NCBI RefSeq assembly: GCF_022605725.1
Contig: NC_065547.1
Coordinates: 25,027,167 to 25,091,166, forward strand
Reading direction: 5' to 3'
DNA: 64,000 nt
Source of the DNA: Anthonomus grandis grandis
Lineage: Eukaryota; Arthropoda; Insecta; Coleoptera; Curculionidae
The notes under the pieces are model-generated. The model worked only from the letters and a program-made list of their open reading frames with translations. It made no database searches and was not told the DNA's origin. Of the stretch, positions 30,603 through 41,478 are shown piece after piece. The position numbers and the translations under genes are program-made. How positions within the stretch are numbered: the stretch's first letter is position 1; each line of letters starts with the position of its first letter.

Positions 30603-31347
30603 GTTTGTTTTTAGTTTGATTGATTTTTTATTCTTCTTCTACATCTTGAGCATCTCTGAATGTATTCATATGTTAGACCTTTAAATCTATTATCTTTAAT
30701 AAGTAATTTGTGGATAATTTCCAGCATGCTAACTGTGAACTTCAATATTTCTAATAATTATTTAATTTTTGAGAGTTTCTTAAGTAAAAGGGTTATAGAT
30801 TCATATAGGTACATACTAATTTATTGTTCACCTAACTGTATAAATAAATGCATGTTCAGGATAAATTAGGTTTTCATTACTGCCTCTAAAATTGAACCGT
30901 TGGAATTAAATTATGTTTTTTATATTTCTTCCCTTTTTTAATCATGGTTTTAACTCATTATGAGGCCTTTTTTCAATCACCTTGATTTTTTAATCATGCT
31001 GGACAAATAACATAGTAGGAATTCTGATATGTATATACCACAAATAAACATCAGTTATCTGGCTTTATTTTCAAATATCTTTAGGGAAACCACTGGCTAA
31101 AATTTGAAATTACGTGCTTATTTTTGTTAAAAAAAAACTTTTTTAATAAAAAATACACAATTTTCCTGAATACCTATATTTAAAAATTGTCAGATACTCA
31201 TTAATATACCATTTATGTAAAAAAATATATTAATTTTACAAAAACTAACTTTTACTAAAGTGTATTTTACACACATTTCAAAACCAACCCTTTTTTCATT
31301 AAATCTTCCAATTGCAGTGACTAAACCTTAGTTTTATTGGTGTTTAA
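30603..31347. other. start of mim intron 1
   Basis: AT-rich intron DNA. The part 30603-30925 is the source sequence of the decayed duplicate at 31348-31540 and 36427-36540. No gene. Confidence 0.6.
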
Positions 31348-31540
31348 AAAACATTGATAAGGAGTCTTGGTGCCTGTTCCAACAAATTACTATTATTCCA
31401 CATCTTCTGGATTTCTTAGACCTTTAAATGTATTATTTATAATAACTAATTTATAGAACTGTTACCTTCAACAATATTCATAATATTTATTTTATTTCAG
31501 AGAGTGTTTTATTTAAAAGAGTTATGGAGTCACGTATGTA
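31348..31540 (+). pseudogene. decayed duplicate of mim exon 1 and adjacent intron, first part
   Basis: GATAAGGAGTC...GCCTGTTCCAACAAATTA at 31356-31385 matches the mim exon 1 sequence (30549-30590) with a few substitutions and a small deletion. Downstream similarity continues into the intron: TTAGACCTTTAAAT, AACTAATTTAT, and GAGAGTGTTTTATTTAAAAG correspond to 30674-30800. The copy has lost the ATG and the reading frame and cannot serve as an exon. It is cut at a TA by the mariner at 31541. Confidence 0.75.
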
Positions 31541-31869
31541 CAGGATGGCCAACTAAGAATGTGAGGTACTTTATCTTAGAAAATACTAATTGCAGAGGCT
31601 TGCGGTAAAAATTATTATTACTAAAATGGCCAAGAGAAAAACCTGGAAAACATTTTTAAGTTTCTAAACTTTACTGCTAGGGGGTGTAACTGAGAGAGAT
31701 CTTGAACCTTTGCTTTAACTTGAACTCTTGGGCTTTAACTGTTTTAGTATTCGAAGTTTTGTGAGTTTCACATGCCAGAGAGGGCTTTTTTGACCATTCC
31801 GACAGAAATGGTAAATTTTCTAAAAAAAATTAAATGTATAGGTATAATTTTGAATGAATGTTTAAATAA

Positions 31870-32150
31870 ATTTTTCTCGAATTTTCTTCTATATTAATTT
31901 GTGGCCCATGGCCCTAAAAAGGGCCAATTTAAAAGAAAGAGGTTTTTAATGCTCCATAGGTGTTCAAAATGTTGACCATTATGCTCTACATATATTCCTG
32001 AAGCTTCTCATGGGTAGACAGAATTGCAGCTTCAATTTTGGTTCTGGGTATTTTCCTAATTGCATTGTGAAAAGTTAAATCTGGTAATCGTGGAGGCCAT
32101 GGAAGGAGACTTCCTCTTCCAATCCACTGCTTTTGAAAAGCAGCATTAAT
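31870..32150 (-). pseudogene. mariner (DD41D-type) transposase C-terminal remnant
   Basis: Minus-strand translation gives WIGRGSLLPWPPRLPDLT, closely matching WIGRGGLIAWPPRSPDLT in the intact transposase at 54256-55329. The next residues (LDFFLWG, holding the third catalytic D) are deleted, and stops and frameshifts follow. About 90 residues are traceable. The N-terminal half is gone. Confidence 0.75.
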
Positions 32151-32177
32151 GTGTTCTGTGATTGCTCAAAAAGTTAT

Positions 32178-32268
32178 ATTAATAATAATAATATCCTTTA
32201 TTTGCCAAAAACAAAATCGTATACAGGACGACAATATAATAATAATAATAATAATTATAATAATAAGC
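32178..32268. repeat. two (AAT)n tracts: LINE 3' tails
   Basis: AAT runs at 32178-32192 and 32236-32268 are each followed by CCTTTATTT, the reverse complement of a LINE 3' end with poly(TTA) tail. The first tail is attached to only about 45 bp of LINE sequence, the second to the fragment extending to 34030. Confidence 0.75.
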
Positions 32269-34030
32269 CTTTATTTCCAACAGGCAACTTGCCCAATAAC
32301 AGGAAACAGTTGCAAAACAATGAAAAATAAAGTTTAGAGAAAAAAAAAACACAAAACAAACCTAAAAGAATGAATGAAAAGAAAGAAGTAAATTCACAAT
32401 CTCAAAAGTTATCCAAAAAATTAGAACGAATAACTATTAATATAATATAAAAACCCAATTATAAAAGTTTAACAAGATAATCACATATTCAACAAAATTA
32501 AATTAAATTAACTGCAATACTAACTAACTACTAATACCTACTAACTATAACTTAAACACATGGGTCTTAATTCCAAGAGTAATGATCCACCAAGATATTG
32601 ACATGAACATGAACTGGAGAGAAATTTATATCACACATGTGACAGATCCGATTAAATATAACACATATTGTATATAGTGGCGATTTCAACAGGATGTTAG
32701 TATGAGGCCTTGGCAGAAAGAATGTTAGGGGATGTCTAGCATTAAGCCTAGACACCATGAAACGTACACCAGAAAGAAGTACAGGACTATCAATGAATCC
32801 ATTCAGTAACCCATGCAGGAATTTTACAGAAAAGATCATTCTTCTGAGATGTAATGGATGTAGATTGAAGCGTTCCTAGTTGCCGATGATCAAATCCTCT
32901 AACTGGATATATGCCAACCTGCCTGAAGACCAAAAACTTAGCAAATCTACACTGAACAAATTCAAGGAGACCAACATGATTCTGATAGAGTGGGTTTCAT
33001 ATGATGCAGCCAAACTCCAGTTTTGATCTCACAAAGCAACAGAAAAGCAGTCTTAATATAGATTCCAAAGTAAAACTCAGAAAACTTCTAATTATGAACC
33101 CAAGCCTTCTCAGGACTGACTTGACTATGTTGTTGAAGTGTGGAACGAATGTAAATTCAGAGTCAAAGGTGATACCAAGATCAGTAATTTGCTCTAATCT
33201 ACTCAAAAAAGTATCATTAATAAAGTAATCAAAATTTAATGGTGTTTTTGATCTAGAATAACTGACCACACTACATTTAGCCGCATTTGAGCCTAACCTG
33301 TTAACAGAGCACCATACCTCCAATGTATTTAGACAGTTCTGAAGAAAAACACAATCCTCCAAACCATATACATTTAAATATAGCTTCAAATCATCGGCAA
33401 AAGCCAGCCTATGACAAGTGAGTGACTCAATCAAGTCATTTTTAAATAAACTAAACAGGAGCGGACCCAGGTTCGAGCCCTGTGGCACACCCGACGTTAC
33501 GTTAAAAAGTTTCGATTTAAAGTCTTCATATTTGACATATTGAGATCTACCAATCAAGTCGGAATGAAATAAATTAAATAATCTCTCTGAAAAACCATAC
33601 TGAGTTAATTTATGCAGCAAAATATAGTGATCTATCCGATCAAAGGCTTTTTGGAAGTCGGTATAAATAACATCGACTTGAGTATTAACATCAAATGATT
33701 CACAGATGTGGCTAGACAGACAGGATAAGTTAGTAACACAAGAAAGCCCGCAAAAAAATCCATGCTGGTCTACAGAGATGAGTTCTGTTGCTTGACTAAA
33801 TAGTGACAGATTCAGGCTAATTTCGAAAATTTTTGAGAAGTTACAGAGTAATGAGATTGGCCTGTGGTTCACGATTTGATCAGAGTCCCCAGCTTTTAAA
33901 ATAGGTATTATTTTAGCAGTCTTCAAAATTTCAGGAATCTGTTCTGTTGACAGTATTAAGTTGAAAATGTAGGTCAGTGGATCAGCCAGGACACCAATGC
34001 AACCATGTATCTTTCTAACCATATATTTTT
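32236..34030 (-). pseudogene. 5'-truncated Jockey-type LINE (reverse transcriptase and C-terminus)
   Basis: An uninterrupted frame from 34022 to 32997 (341 residues) holds most of a reverse transcriptase: AKIIPILKAGDSDQIVNHRP, VDVIYTDFQKAFDRIDHYIL, NVTSGVPQGSNLGPLLFSLF and the catalytic FADDLKLY, then NRLGSNAAKCSVVSYSRSK. A stop at 32997 interrupts the C-terminal region, which continues in pieces to about 32560, followed by 3' UTR and an ATT-rich tail. The endonuclease and the first RT blocks are absent. Integrated inside mariner element 1 next to another LINE fragment. Confidence 0.85.
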
Positions 34031-34059
34031 AACCTTTGTATGACGAAGCAATGTCATAC

Positions 34060-35866
34060 AAAGGAGGATCTAGCTCCCATAGGATACATTAATTTTTCTT
34101 ATCTAGAATTCATAGAGGCAATAGCCTTATATAAACCAAATAATAAAATTTAAAATACATATTCTGAACATCTATCATAAGTTACAATTATTATCTAAAA
34201 CTAAAATTATAAAAACATTTAATCTGCAACCAGTAGTAAACAGCTTTTTTGAATTGGACTGTAAATTCAATGCTTGATATTAAAAGCATTGAATTTAGAG
34301 TCCAAGCCGCTAGCATTCTATAAGCCCTGATTGCCATATAATGAGAGCCCCTTTCATAGTAAGCTGAATTATGCAATTGAATGTGGAGATCTTTTCTATG
34401 TTGTGTAATCATAGTCACATCCTCAGAGTACATTGTCCTATTCTCATCAAACAAATGATGTGTTTTTTCACGAATAACACCAAGGAAGAAAAGTATAAAT
34501 TCTGTAGGTCAGGGCCAATAAACAACAAATGATACGCTTTTGCATTCTAAATATATCTAGAGCTCCTCTTGCTGATCCCCAGAAACAGATACCTGTCTGA
34601 AATAAAATAGGGGAAGAGATACCTCAGACACTACATCCCTTAATCTTCTTATCAATCTGCACAAGCTAGCTAATCTGGAATAAAGGCTTATAATATGTTT
34701 CTCCCAATTTAAATTGGGGTCAAATTTAATACTATTGGCTACAGGGATTGACTGCCAGACCACACAAGTAGAGATTCTGAGACAACAGTGGCCTTCAAAA
34801 AATTAATCAACCTCCTTTTACTAGAGTTCAAAGACAACTTACTGTCCAGACACTAGGTCCTCATGCGCTCCACTGAGGTTGAGCAGCCTCATGAAAGATC
34901 TACCATTGTCCTCCTGGCAACTATAACTGATGTGTCGTCGGCGAATTCACGAATCAGATCAGAATGGAACAGCTCAGGCAAACCATTGACATATAATAGG
35001 AAGAGCATGGGTCTCAAGATGAAAGAGCCTTGAGGCACACCTCTTCCTATAATTTGGGGGCGGGAAAACGTTGGTGAGCCAGAATGTGTCACGCAAACTG
35101 TTTGTTCTCTTTGATCTAGGTATGAACTGTATGTAATTTAGATGCTGCACCTCTGATGTCATACCGTCCCACGATGTCTAGCAGTAAAGAATGGTCAACC
35201 GTGTCAAACGCCTTAGACAAATCGAAATACAGTTTTAGCCATAGTGGCATTTCTCTCAAGATTCTCCATGATATATTGTATTGCATTATAAATGGCCATT
35301 TCCGTAGATCTTTTAGGAACGAATCTGTATTGGTGTTTATTATTTGATGGTTAGTTAAATAATTCATAATTATTTGATAGATAACCCTTTCAAATACCTT
35401 CGAGATGGTATTACGAATACCAGCCGATAGTTGGCAATATTCATTTTTTCTCCCTTCTTAAAAACAGGCACAACTTTTGCCTGCTTAAGAGCAGAAGGGA
35501 AAATTTGGGTAGCAAGACTCTCATTGTTCACGTTAAATCCCAACAAACTTTAAAACGAATCCCGGAATATCATCCAAGCCAGAGGAAAATTTATTTGGAA
35601 GGTTTATCAATATCTTAAAGTTATCCTGAGAATTAACAGGATTCAGAAATCTGGTTGGATAATCATTTTGCAAGTCATGTATATTGAAGTTACAGGTTTG
35701 TTAATGGTCAAGAGTAAAATGTTGAGCAAATAACTCAGAGATTAAAGCTGGATTTTCAATGGACTAACCATCTTCCCTTGAAACAATATTGTTGTTAGTT
35801 TTATTTTTACCTGTTTCAGATTTTATAATTGACCATGCCAATTTTATCTTGTTTTTTGGATGTTAT
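34060..35866 (-). pseudogene. second, older LINE fragment (reverse transcriptase)
   Basis: Heavily broken minus-strand LINE. Recognisable pieces from 35866 down: KIKLAWSIIKSETGKNKTNN, KQAKVVPVFKKGEKNEY, YFDLSKAFDTVDHSLLLDIV, GRGVPQGSFILRPMLFLLYV, FADDTSVIV (catalytic motif kept), NLNWEKHIISLYSRLASLCR and C-terminal HNSAYYERGSHYMA. Stops and frameshifts occur every few hundred bases. Its family differs from the LINE downstream. It abuts the right inverted repeat of mariner element 1 at about 35868. Confidence 0.8.
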
Positions 35867-36426
35867 CATTTATAGACTTTTTTCATGAAAAAAAAATTAT
35901 ACCAATGCATTTAATTTTTTTGAGAAAATTTACCATTTCTGTCAGAATGTTAAAAAAAAAGCCCTCTGGCGGCGACATGTAAAACTAACTAAACTTTGAA
36001 TACTAAAACAGTTAAAGCCCAAGAATGGCTCTTTTTAAAGAATACAATTATTGTGTTAAAGTCGACTAAGCCATTTCTTAGATACAGAATGTCTTTTATG
36101 AAAACCTTTGACTACACAGTTACCCCTCCACCACTTTATTTTGAGAGATCAATTTCAGCAAAAACTGTTAAGCAAAAAAGTTTCAGATTGTCTTCTACTT
36201 AAAAGATCATGTACTTTTTTGTTAAGTTAATATATCGAAATTCACAAAACCTTTACTTTTTTAGATTTAAGATCGCAGTTAATCCTCCAAGCGGTCTTTT
36301 TAAAAACTTAAAAATATTTTTCAGGTTTTTCTCTTGGTCATTTTAATAATAACATTTTTTACCGCAAGCATCTGCGATGAATACGTTCCGAGATACAGTA
36401 CCTCGCATTCTTAGTTGGCCACTCTG

Positions 36427-36540
36427 TGCATCAGTACATAATGGTATAAATAAATGCATGTTCTCTATAAATTATGTTTTCATTACTGCATCTAACAGCA
36501 ACCAGTTTAGATTTAAATTATGTTTTATTCAATATTATTT
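36427..36540 (+). repeat. second half of the mim exon 1 flank duplicate
   Basis: GTATAAATAAATGCATGTTC (36444) and then ATTATGTTTTCATTACTGC match 30839-30880, the intron sequence after mim exon 1. With 31348-31540 this reconstitutes one duplicate copy divided by mariner element 1. Confidence 0.75.
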
Positions 36541-36790
36541 ATATATGTATGATGCTTGTACACAAGATTTTGTTGTCTTACATAATATAGCACTAGTATA
36601 AATACGTAATATATAGCATTTTCTTTCTTTCTTTCTTTCTTTCTATATTTTTGTGAGTTAACGTTAGATCTACTTGTTTCCAAGTGACTTATTGTTCATA
36701 GAGGCTTTAATGTCCCCACATTTTAAATAAATCAAGTTTTAAATAATAAAATTAAAATATTTATTAATAATTCTATATTATAATTAATAA
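36541..36790. other. intron spacer with (TTTC)n microsatellite
   Basis: A TTTC tract lies at 36621-36645. Nothing else is recognised. Confidence 0.6.
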
Positions 36791-36794
36791 TTCT

Positions 36795-36975
36795 CAGACT
36801 AAGTTACACAGCGAACATAAATGGCAGGTTTCTTGATTTGGTCTTTGCAAATGTTAGCATTGAAGTTCCACTACTGAAGGTTTCATTACTGAATGAGGAC
36901 TTGAGCATTATCCTGCCTGTGCAAGCTGCTCTACCTAACATTTCAAATACCACAAGACAGAAATAATCTGCCTCA
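36795..36975 (+). pseudogene. LINE endonuclease-end fragment
   Basis: The frame NGRFLDLVFANVSIEVPLL matches the end of LINE endonucleases (LDLVF.N motif), followed by a stop after ILPVQAALPNISNTTRQK. It is in the same orientation as the reverse transcriptase scraps at 37430-38400 and may come from the same element. Confidence 0.5.
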
Positions 36976-37299
36976 ATTTTTCTGACCTTATACATATTTA
37001 TTATACATTATACATATGTATGATCTAATACTGGATGCTAACTAGTTCATGGTGTTGTGTTGTAATCATTTTATTGCATCCTGTAGTGGTTTTTTGAAAA
37101 ATTCTTAACAATATGCTCCTTTGACGCATCAGCGGTGAAAATTGCAGTATAATTTTCCAAAAAGATTTACAATATTTTTAAAAAGGAGAAAACATATTAT
37201 AATATAAATGTTTGCATACTGATAGCTATCACCACAAATGTAACTCTTTATGCCACAATAAAATATCATGCTCGGGAGGCCTCTAGAATCTGTCATTAA

Positions 37300-38400
37300 A
37301 ACAGAGGAAGGGTCGTTTATTAGGGCAAGGAGGGGTCAGTCTTTGGTGCCAGCAACAGCTTACAATTCTTTTGGAAGGAGTTTTGAGGATATTGCTAATA
37401 TTGTGTATCGGCGCCTTATCAGGCGGTAATCAAGTTGCTGAACACACAGCAGATTTCTTGGTGTCATCCTCAATAACAATCTTAAAATTACTAATCATGT
37501 ACTGGATCTTAATATAAAATATTAGCTGGTTGCTGTGCCGTTAGGGTCGCAACTGAAGAGCTTGATACCGAGATGGGCAGAACTGTATATTTTGCCCTTG
37601 TCGAGTCTCGTTTTTGCTACGGTATTTGGTTTTGGGGGAATGCTAGCAATTATATTATGTAGTCGATCTTTGTATTGCAAAAGAGAGCCCTCAGGGATAT
37701 TTGCAAGGCAAAGCCTCGGGATTCCTGCCACCTTCTATTTGCTTGCTTTAGTCACCTGAGTGTATTGTATACTGGAAGTTGCTAGCGTCATGTTCAAAAA
37801 TTGGCATAAGTATATGGCAGAGGACCCCAGGTATGTGACATGACAGAGGGGCAATCTGCAACTACCCATGTCCACTCTTATTCAGAAAGCAATTTTTTAC
37901 AAAGGTATAAAGGTAATTAATATGGTTTGAGAGCTGTGGCAATGCAATGGCTGGAATCCTATCAAATCGTACTTAGAGAGTTAGAGTATATGGGTGTTTG
38001 TCTGATTCTAGATCCTTTAAGTGTGTAGGACCTTAAGGTTTAGTGTTAGGATCATTGCGACTGCAGGGCAAAGTGGTTCAGCTTGCTGATAATACTACCA
38101 TATTGTGGAATCATAAAGATTCTGATTATATTAGAGCTCAATTGTTTAGAGATCTCAAGATTTTATTGGGGTGGTTAAAACAGACTTGTGTTTAATGTGG
38201 ATAAGACCTTTATTATGGCATTTAAGTGTGACATCCAGGGGATGATGTTTCATGAAGAGTCCTCCTTGCAAAACAAAGAAAACTGCAAGTTTCTTTAGTA
38301 TTACCTTTGATGGTCACCTTCGATTCAAAGATCATATCCTAAATCTTGCATCAAAATTATTCTAAAAATTACCACAGGTTATACACTAATCTATTGCAGT
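37300..38400 (+). pseudogene. scrambled plus-strand LINE reverse transcriptase fragments
   Basis: Two pieces of one LINE family occur in the wrong order. At 37500-37760 the RT C-terminal region reads RTVYFALVESRFCYGIWFWG and IFVLQKRALRDICKAKPR. At 38050-38390 the earlier catalytic part reads LADNTTILWNHKDSDYIRAQ. Both resemble the better preserved LINE at 51065-52803 (FALFESHLRYALPFWD; FADDTTVLWSNKD). Either two insertions or a rearrangement. Many stops. Confidence 0.7.
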
Positions 38401-38449
38401 GATTGCATTTGCCTCCATTCTCCCCCCTAGGTGTTTTAGGAAAAGAAAA

Positions 38450-40320
38450 TATTTTCTTTATTGATATACTATTATCACCAGAATAGCATTAACAGATAAC
38501 AAATTGTGATATAATTTGTTTTATAATAATATAAAGTTAAGAGCTTGATTTCTAGCTGGTACGCAATTAAAGAATTTTAATGCTAGATATTTTGAACCAT
38601 TTCTGGATCTTTCCAGACAACCAAAGTCAGGTACAAGATTATTGTTGTTTCTTATGGGGTAGGTATGAAAATCTTTATGAGAGTTGTATAGATTAAGATT
38701 TTGTTTAACATGCAACAAATACTGCATAATATACACACAGGGTAAGGTTAAAATGTTAAGACTTATAAAGGAATTACGACAGTCCTCTCTATAGCCAAGA
38801 CCGGAGATTATATGGATGCATTTTCTTTGTTGCTCAAATGCCTTCTCATTTTGACAAGAATGACCCCAGGCAAGAATAGCATAAGTTAAAATAGAATGGA
38901 AGTTGCTGTAATATGCTGTTAGAAAGGTATCTCTTCAAGTCACTTCAACCAGATGTCTGTTCATAAGAACAGTTCTCGAGGCAGCTTCTTTGAAACACTT
39001 ACAAGGTGTTGCTCCCAGGTTAATCCAATGAACGCCCAGAAATTTAGCTTCCATTCCACATTCAGGCAAGGAACTATGTCCAATTTCATTCTTGTTCTTC
39101 AGAGTGAAGTAAATACTTTGCAATTTTGAATTGTTTAAAGATAGACAATTTGCTAAAAACCATTGAAATAGATTTTGTTCTGAAGTTTTGTAATTTAGAT
39201 TATCAACTTCTGAAGGGTGGCTCCTATAAAAAGTAGTGTCATCAGCAAATAATATGGTTTTGACCTTTTCACCGAGAGAGTAAGTTAGGTCATTTATGAA
39301 AATGAGAAACAACATAGAGCCTAACACTGATTCTTCTGGTACCCCAAACTTCAGAGACTGATTTTTAAAATTGCATCAATTGAAATGAACATATTCTCAT
39401 CTCAATCAGTGACATAGGATTCAAGGAGCTGGATGGCGTCGTCTTGAAAATTGTAGAAGATAGTTTTTGTAAGAAGAGGAGTATGCGTGAGTAATAAAAT
39501 GCCTTTGTGAGGTCTAATTATGATGAGTATGAAGAGTATCAAGATATTTCTAAGAATCTTCCAAGCTATTACTAGTGAAGTGGTCAATGGCTAAAGTTGT
39601 GGACTTGTTTTTGCGAAATCCAAATTAATTTGTGGCAAACAGTTTGTTGGACTCAAAGTGTTTTTTGTGTTAATTTGATTTTTTAAAATATGTTCATAAA
39701 CTTTGGACAATATTGGCAACAGAGATATGGGACGATAATTGTTGCAGTCATCAGAGCCTTTATTCTTGAATAGAGGTATCATCTTTGCAGTTTTGAAAAC
39801 TTTAGGAAATGTATTGCAAGCTTATAGATTGGCTTATTAATACAGTAAGAGGTTGAATTATTATATTTTTTATTGCTTTAATGATCCTTGTGTTAATACC
39901 ATCTGGATCTTTGCTGCTACTATTTTTTATCTCTGAGATACCTGTATCAATGTCACTAAACCTAACAGAATGAAACTTAAAAGATGGTATGTTTTTCATT
40001 GAGTTAGAGTTTAGGTAGTCTGTAAATGTCCGTTGAGAATTTTCAAGTTTATTTACCACATTTTCAGGGGTGGAACAAATGTGGTTATTAAAACTATTTG
40101 TATCAAGTTTTGAATTTGGGTTTAAGGTGTCATTTTTTGTTTTTTTATTGATAAGCTTATACATAGCTTGTTGAAGGTTACTAGATTTTTTTATAGAATC
40201 GTCATTTGCTTTGATTTTTGCAGATTTAATAGATTTTGTATTTTTTTTATATTTTGTTCAATTAGAAATAAATTTAACTCATCAGGACCCTGATTTAACA
40301 TCTTGCCCTGGTGTGATCTA
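38450..40320 (-). pseudogene. degraded minus-strand LINE
   Basis: From 40164 downward: a pre-RT region with SSSKDPDGINTRIIKAI, MIPLFKNKGSDDCNNYRPIS and LLPILSKVYEHILKNQI (RT start), a broken middle, LGSMLFLIFINDLTYSLGEK and the catalytic FADDTTFY (near 39250), and a C-terminal part ending NLVPDFGCLERSRNGSKYLA near 38600. Frames change at about 39590, 39400, 38935 and 38740. The endonuclease was not found. It belongs to mim intron 1. Confidence 0.8.
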
Positions 40321-41476
40321 GTTTTATTTTGAGAGGTTATATTAAGGAATTTTATGACAAACTCTCACTATTTTTATACATCTTCTCATTATATTTATAG
40401 TATATTTTAGTAAGTTTTTGTTTATGCTGTATTTTAAAGCCTCTCATGTGACAGACACCATAAGCCAAACCTAGATTTCTGAAATAATTTAAGGAGTTCC
40501 CAAGTGAAATTATTTATATATAATATTATAGGCAATAAAAAAAACTGTAATTAAATTTTCTAATGTATTTTTTCTTCACTTCAAGTTTTTAACATTTATG
40601 TTTCCCGAAAATGCAAAAAATTACAAAGCAGATTAACATCCTGTATTAATTTCTAGAAATAAGTTTCCAAGTTTAATTTTAGAAAAAGTCAATGTATATT
40701 AATTATGTTGTCTATAGACTAAAAGAGCAGTACTAAACATTGAAGGAGATCTGTAGGTGTAATAGTAGGTGGAAAATGAGTTAAGTTGCACACTATTAAT
40801 AATTATTGACATTTAGATTATTGTTATAACTGATCTTAACTTTATGCATAACCTATCCCTATTTAATTTTCTAAAACTGTGGTACACACAGAATGTTTGG
40901 TATGAAATTTAAATTGCATTAAAATAGTGCCAAAAAACTGTTAGGTTGCCAATCAATGAAATTGTCTGAATGTATTAATATTCAGCACTGTCCACAAGTA
41001 GCTTTTCTGTATACCTAACTGTAAATTCTTGCGAATTGATTACCTTTAGATCCATAAAAACATGTGTTTACAACTTGAAGACAGATGGCCATTCATAAAC
41101 ATGATGTGTGGGTACTGTTATGTTGGTAACCTAATTTCAGAAGTTTTTTGTCATTTATTGGGTTTTTAATCTTATAGCGCCGATTCCTTATGTTTTGCTC
41201 TTGAACTATAAAAAAGCCATTACTTATATTGTAATAAATATTATTTTATTAACAAACAGATGTTCATATCTGTGTACAACAAGTTAATTACCATATTGTT
41301 TTTTTAAATGCTTTCACAACTTACTGAAAACTGAAAATTTGCAACTTATAAACATAGGTTCATTTTAGTTCTCTCAATTTACTGTAACATCAGGTATTCA
41401 GCAGGAAAGCCATGGTTCCCTTTTGTTTTAGAAAAGTTTATGGAATGATGCCAATCAAATGAGTTAAGTCTAAATA
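40321..41476. other. intron spacer without recognised features
   Basis: AT-rich sequence; the first part may be the decayed 5' section of the neighbouring LINE. No open frame of note. Confidence 0.5.
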
Positions 41477-41478
41477 TA

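Larger units (their letters stand above)
31541..36426 (-). mobile_element. mariner-type element 1 with long TIRs, filled with LINE fragments
   Basis: Left end CAGGATGGCCAACTAAGAAT and the right end, whose reverse complement starts CAGAGTGGCCAACTAAGAAT, are the tips of long inverted repeats: similarity runs in from 31541 to about 31865 and from 36426 to about 35870, with indels. TA precedes the left end; the right flank reads TG. A mariner transposase remnant lies at 31870-32150. Two minus-strand LINE fragments (32236-35866) are nested inside, replacing or displacing the rest of the transposase. Confidence 0.8.
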
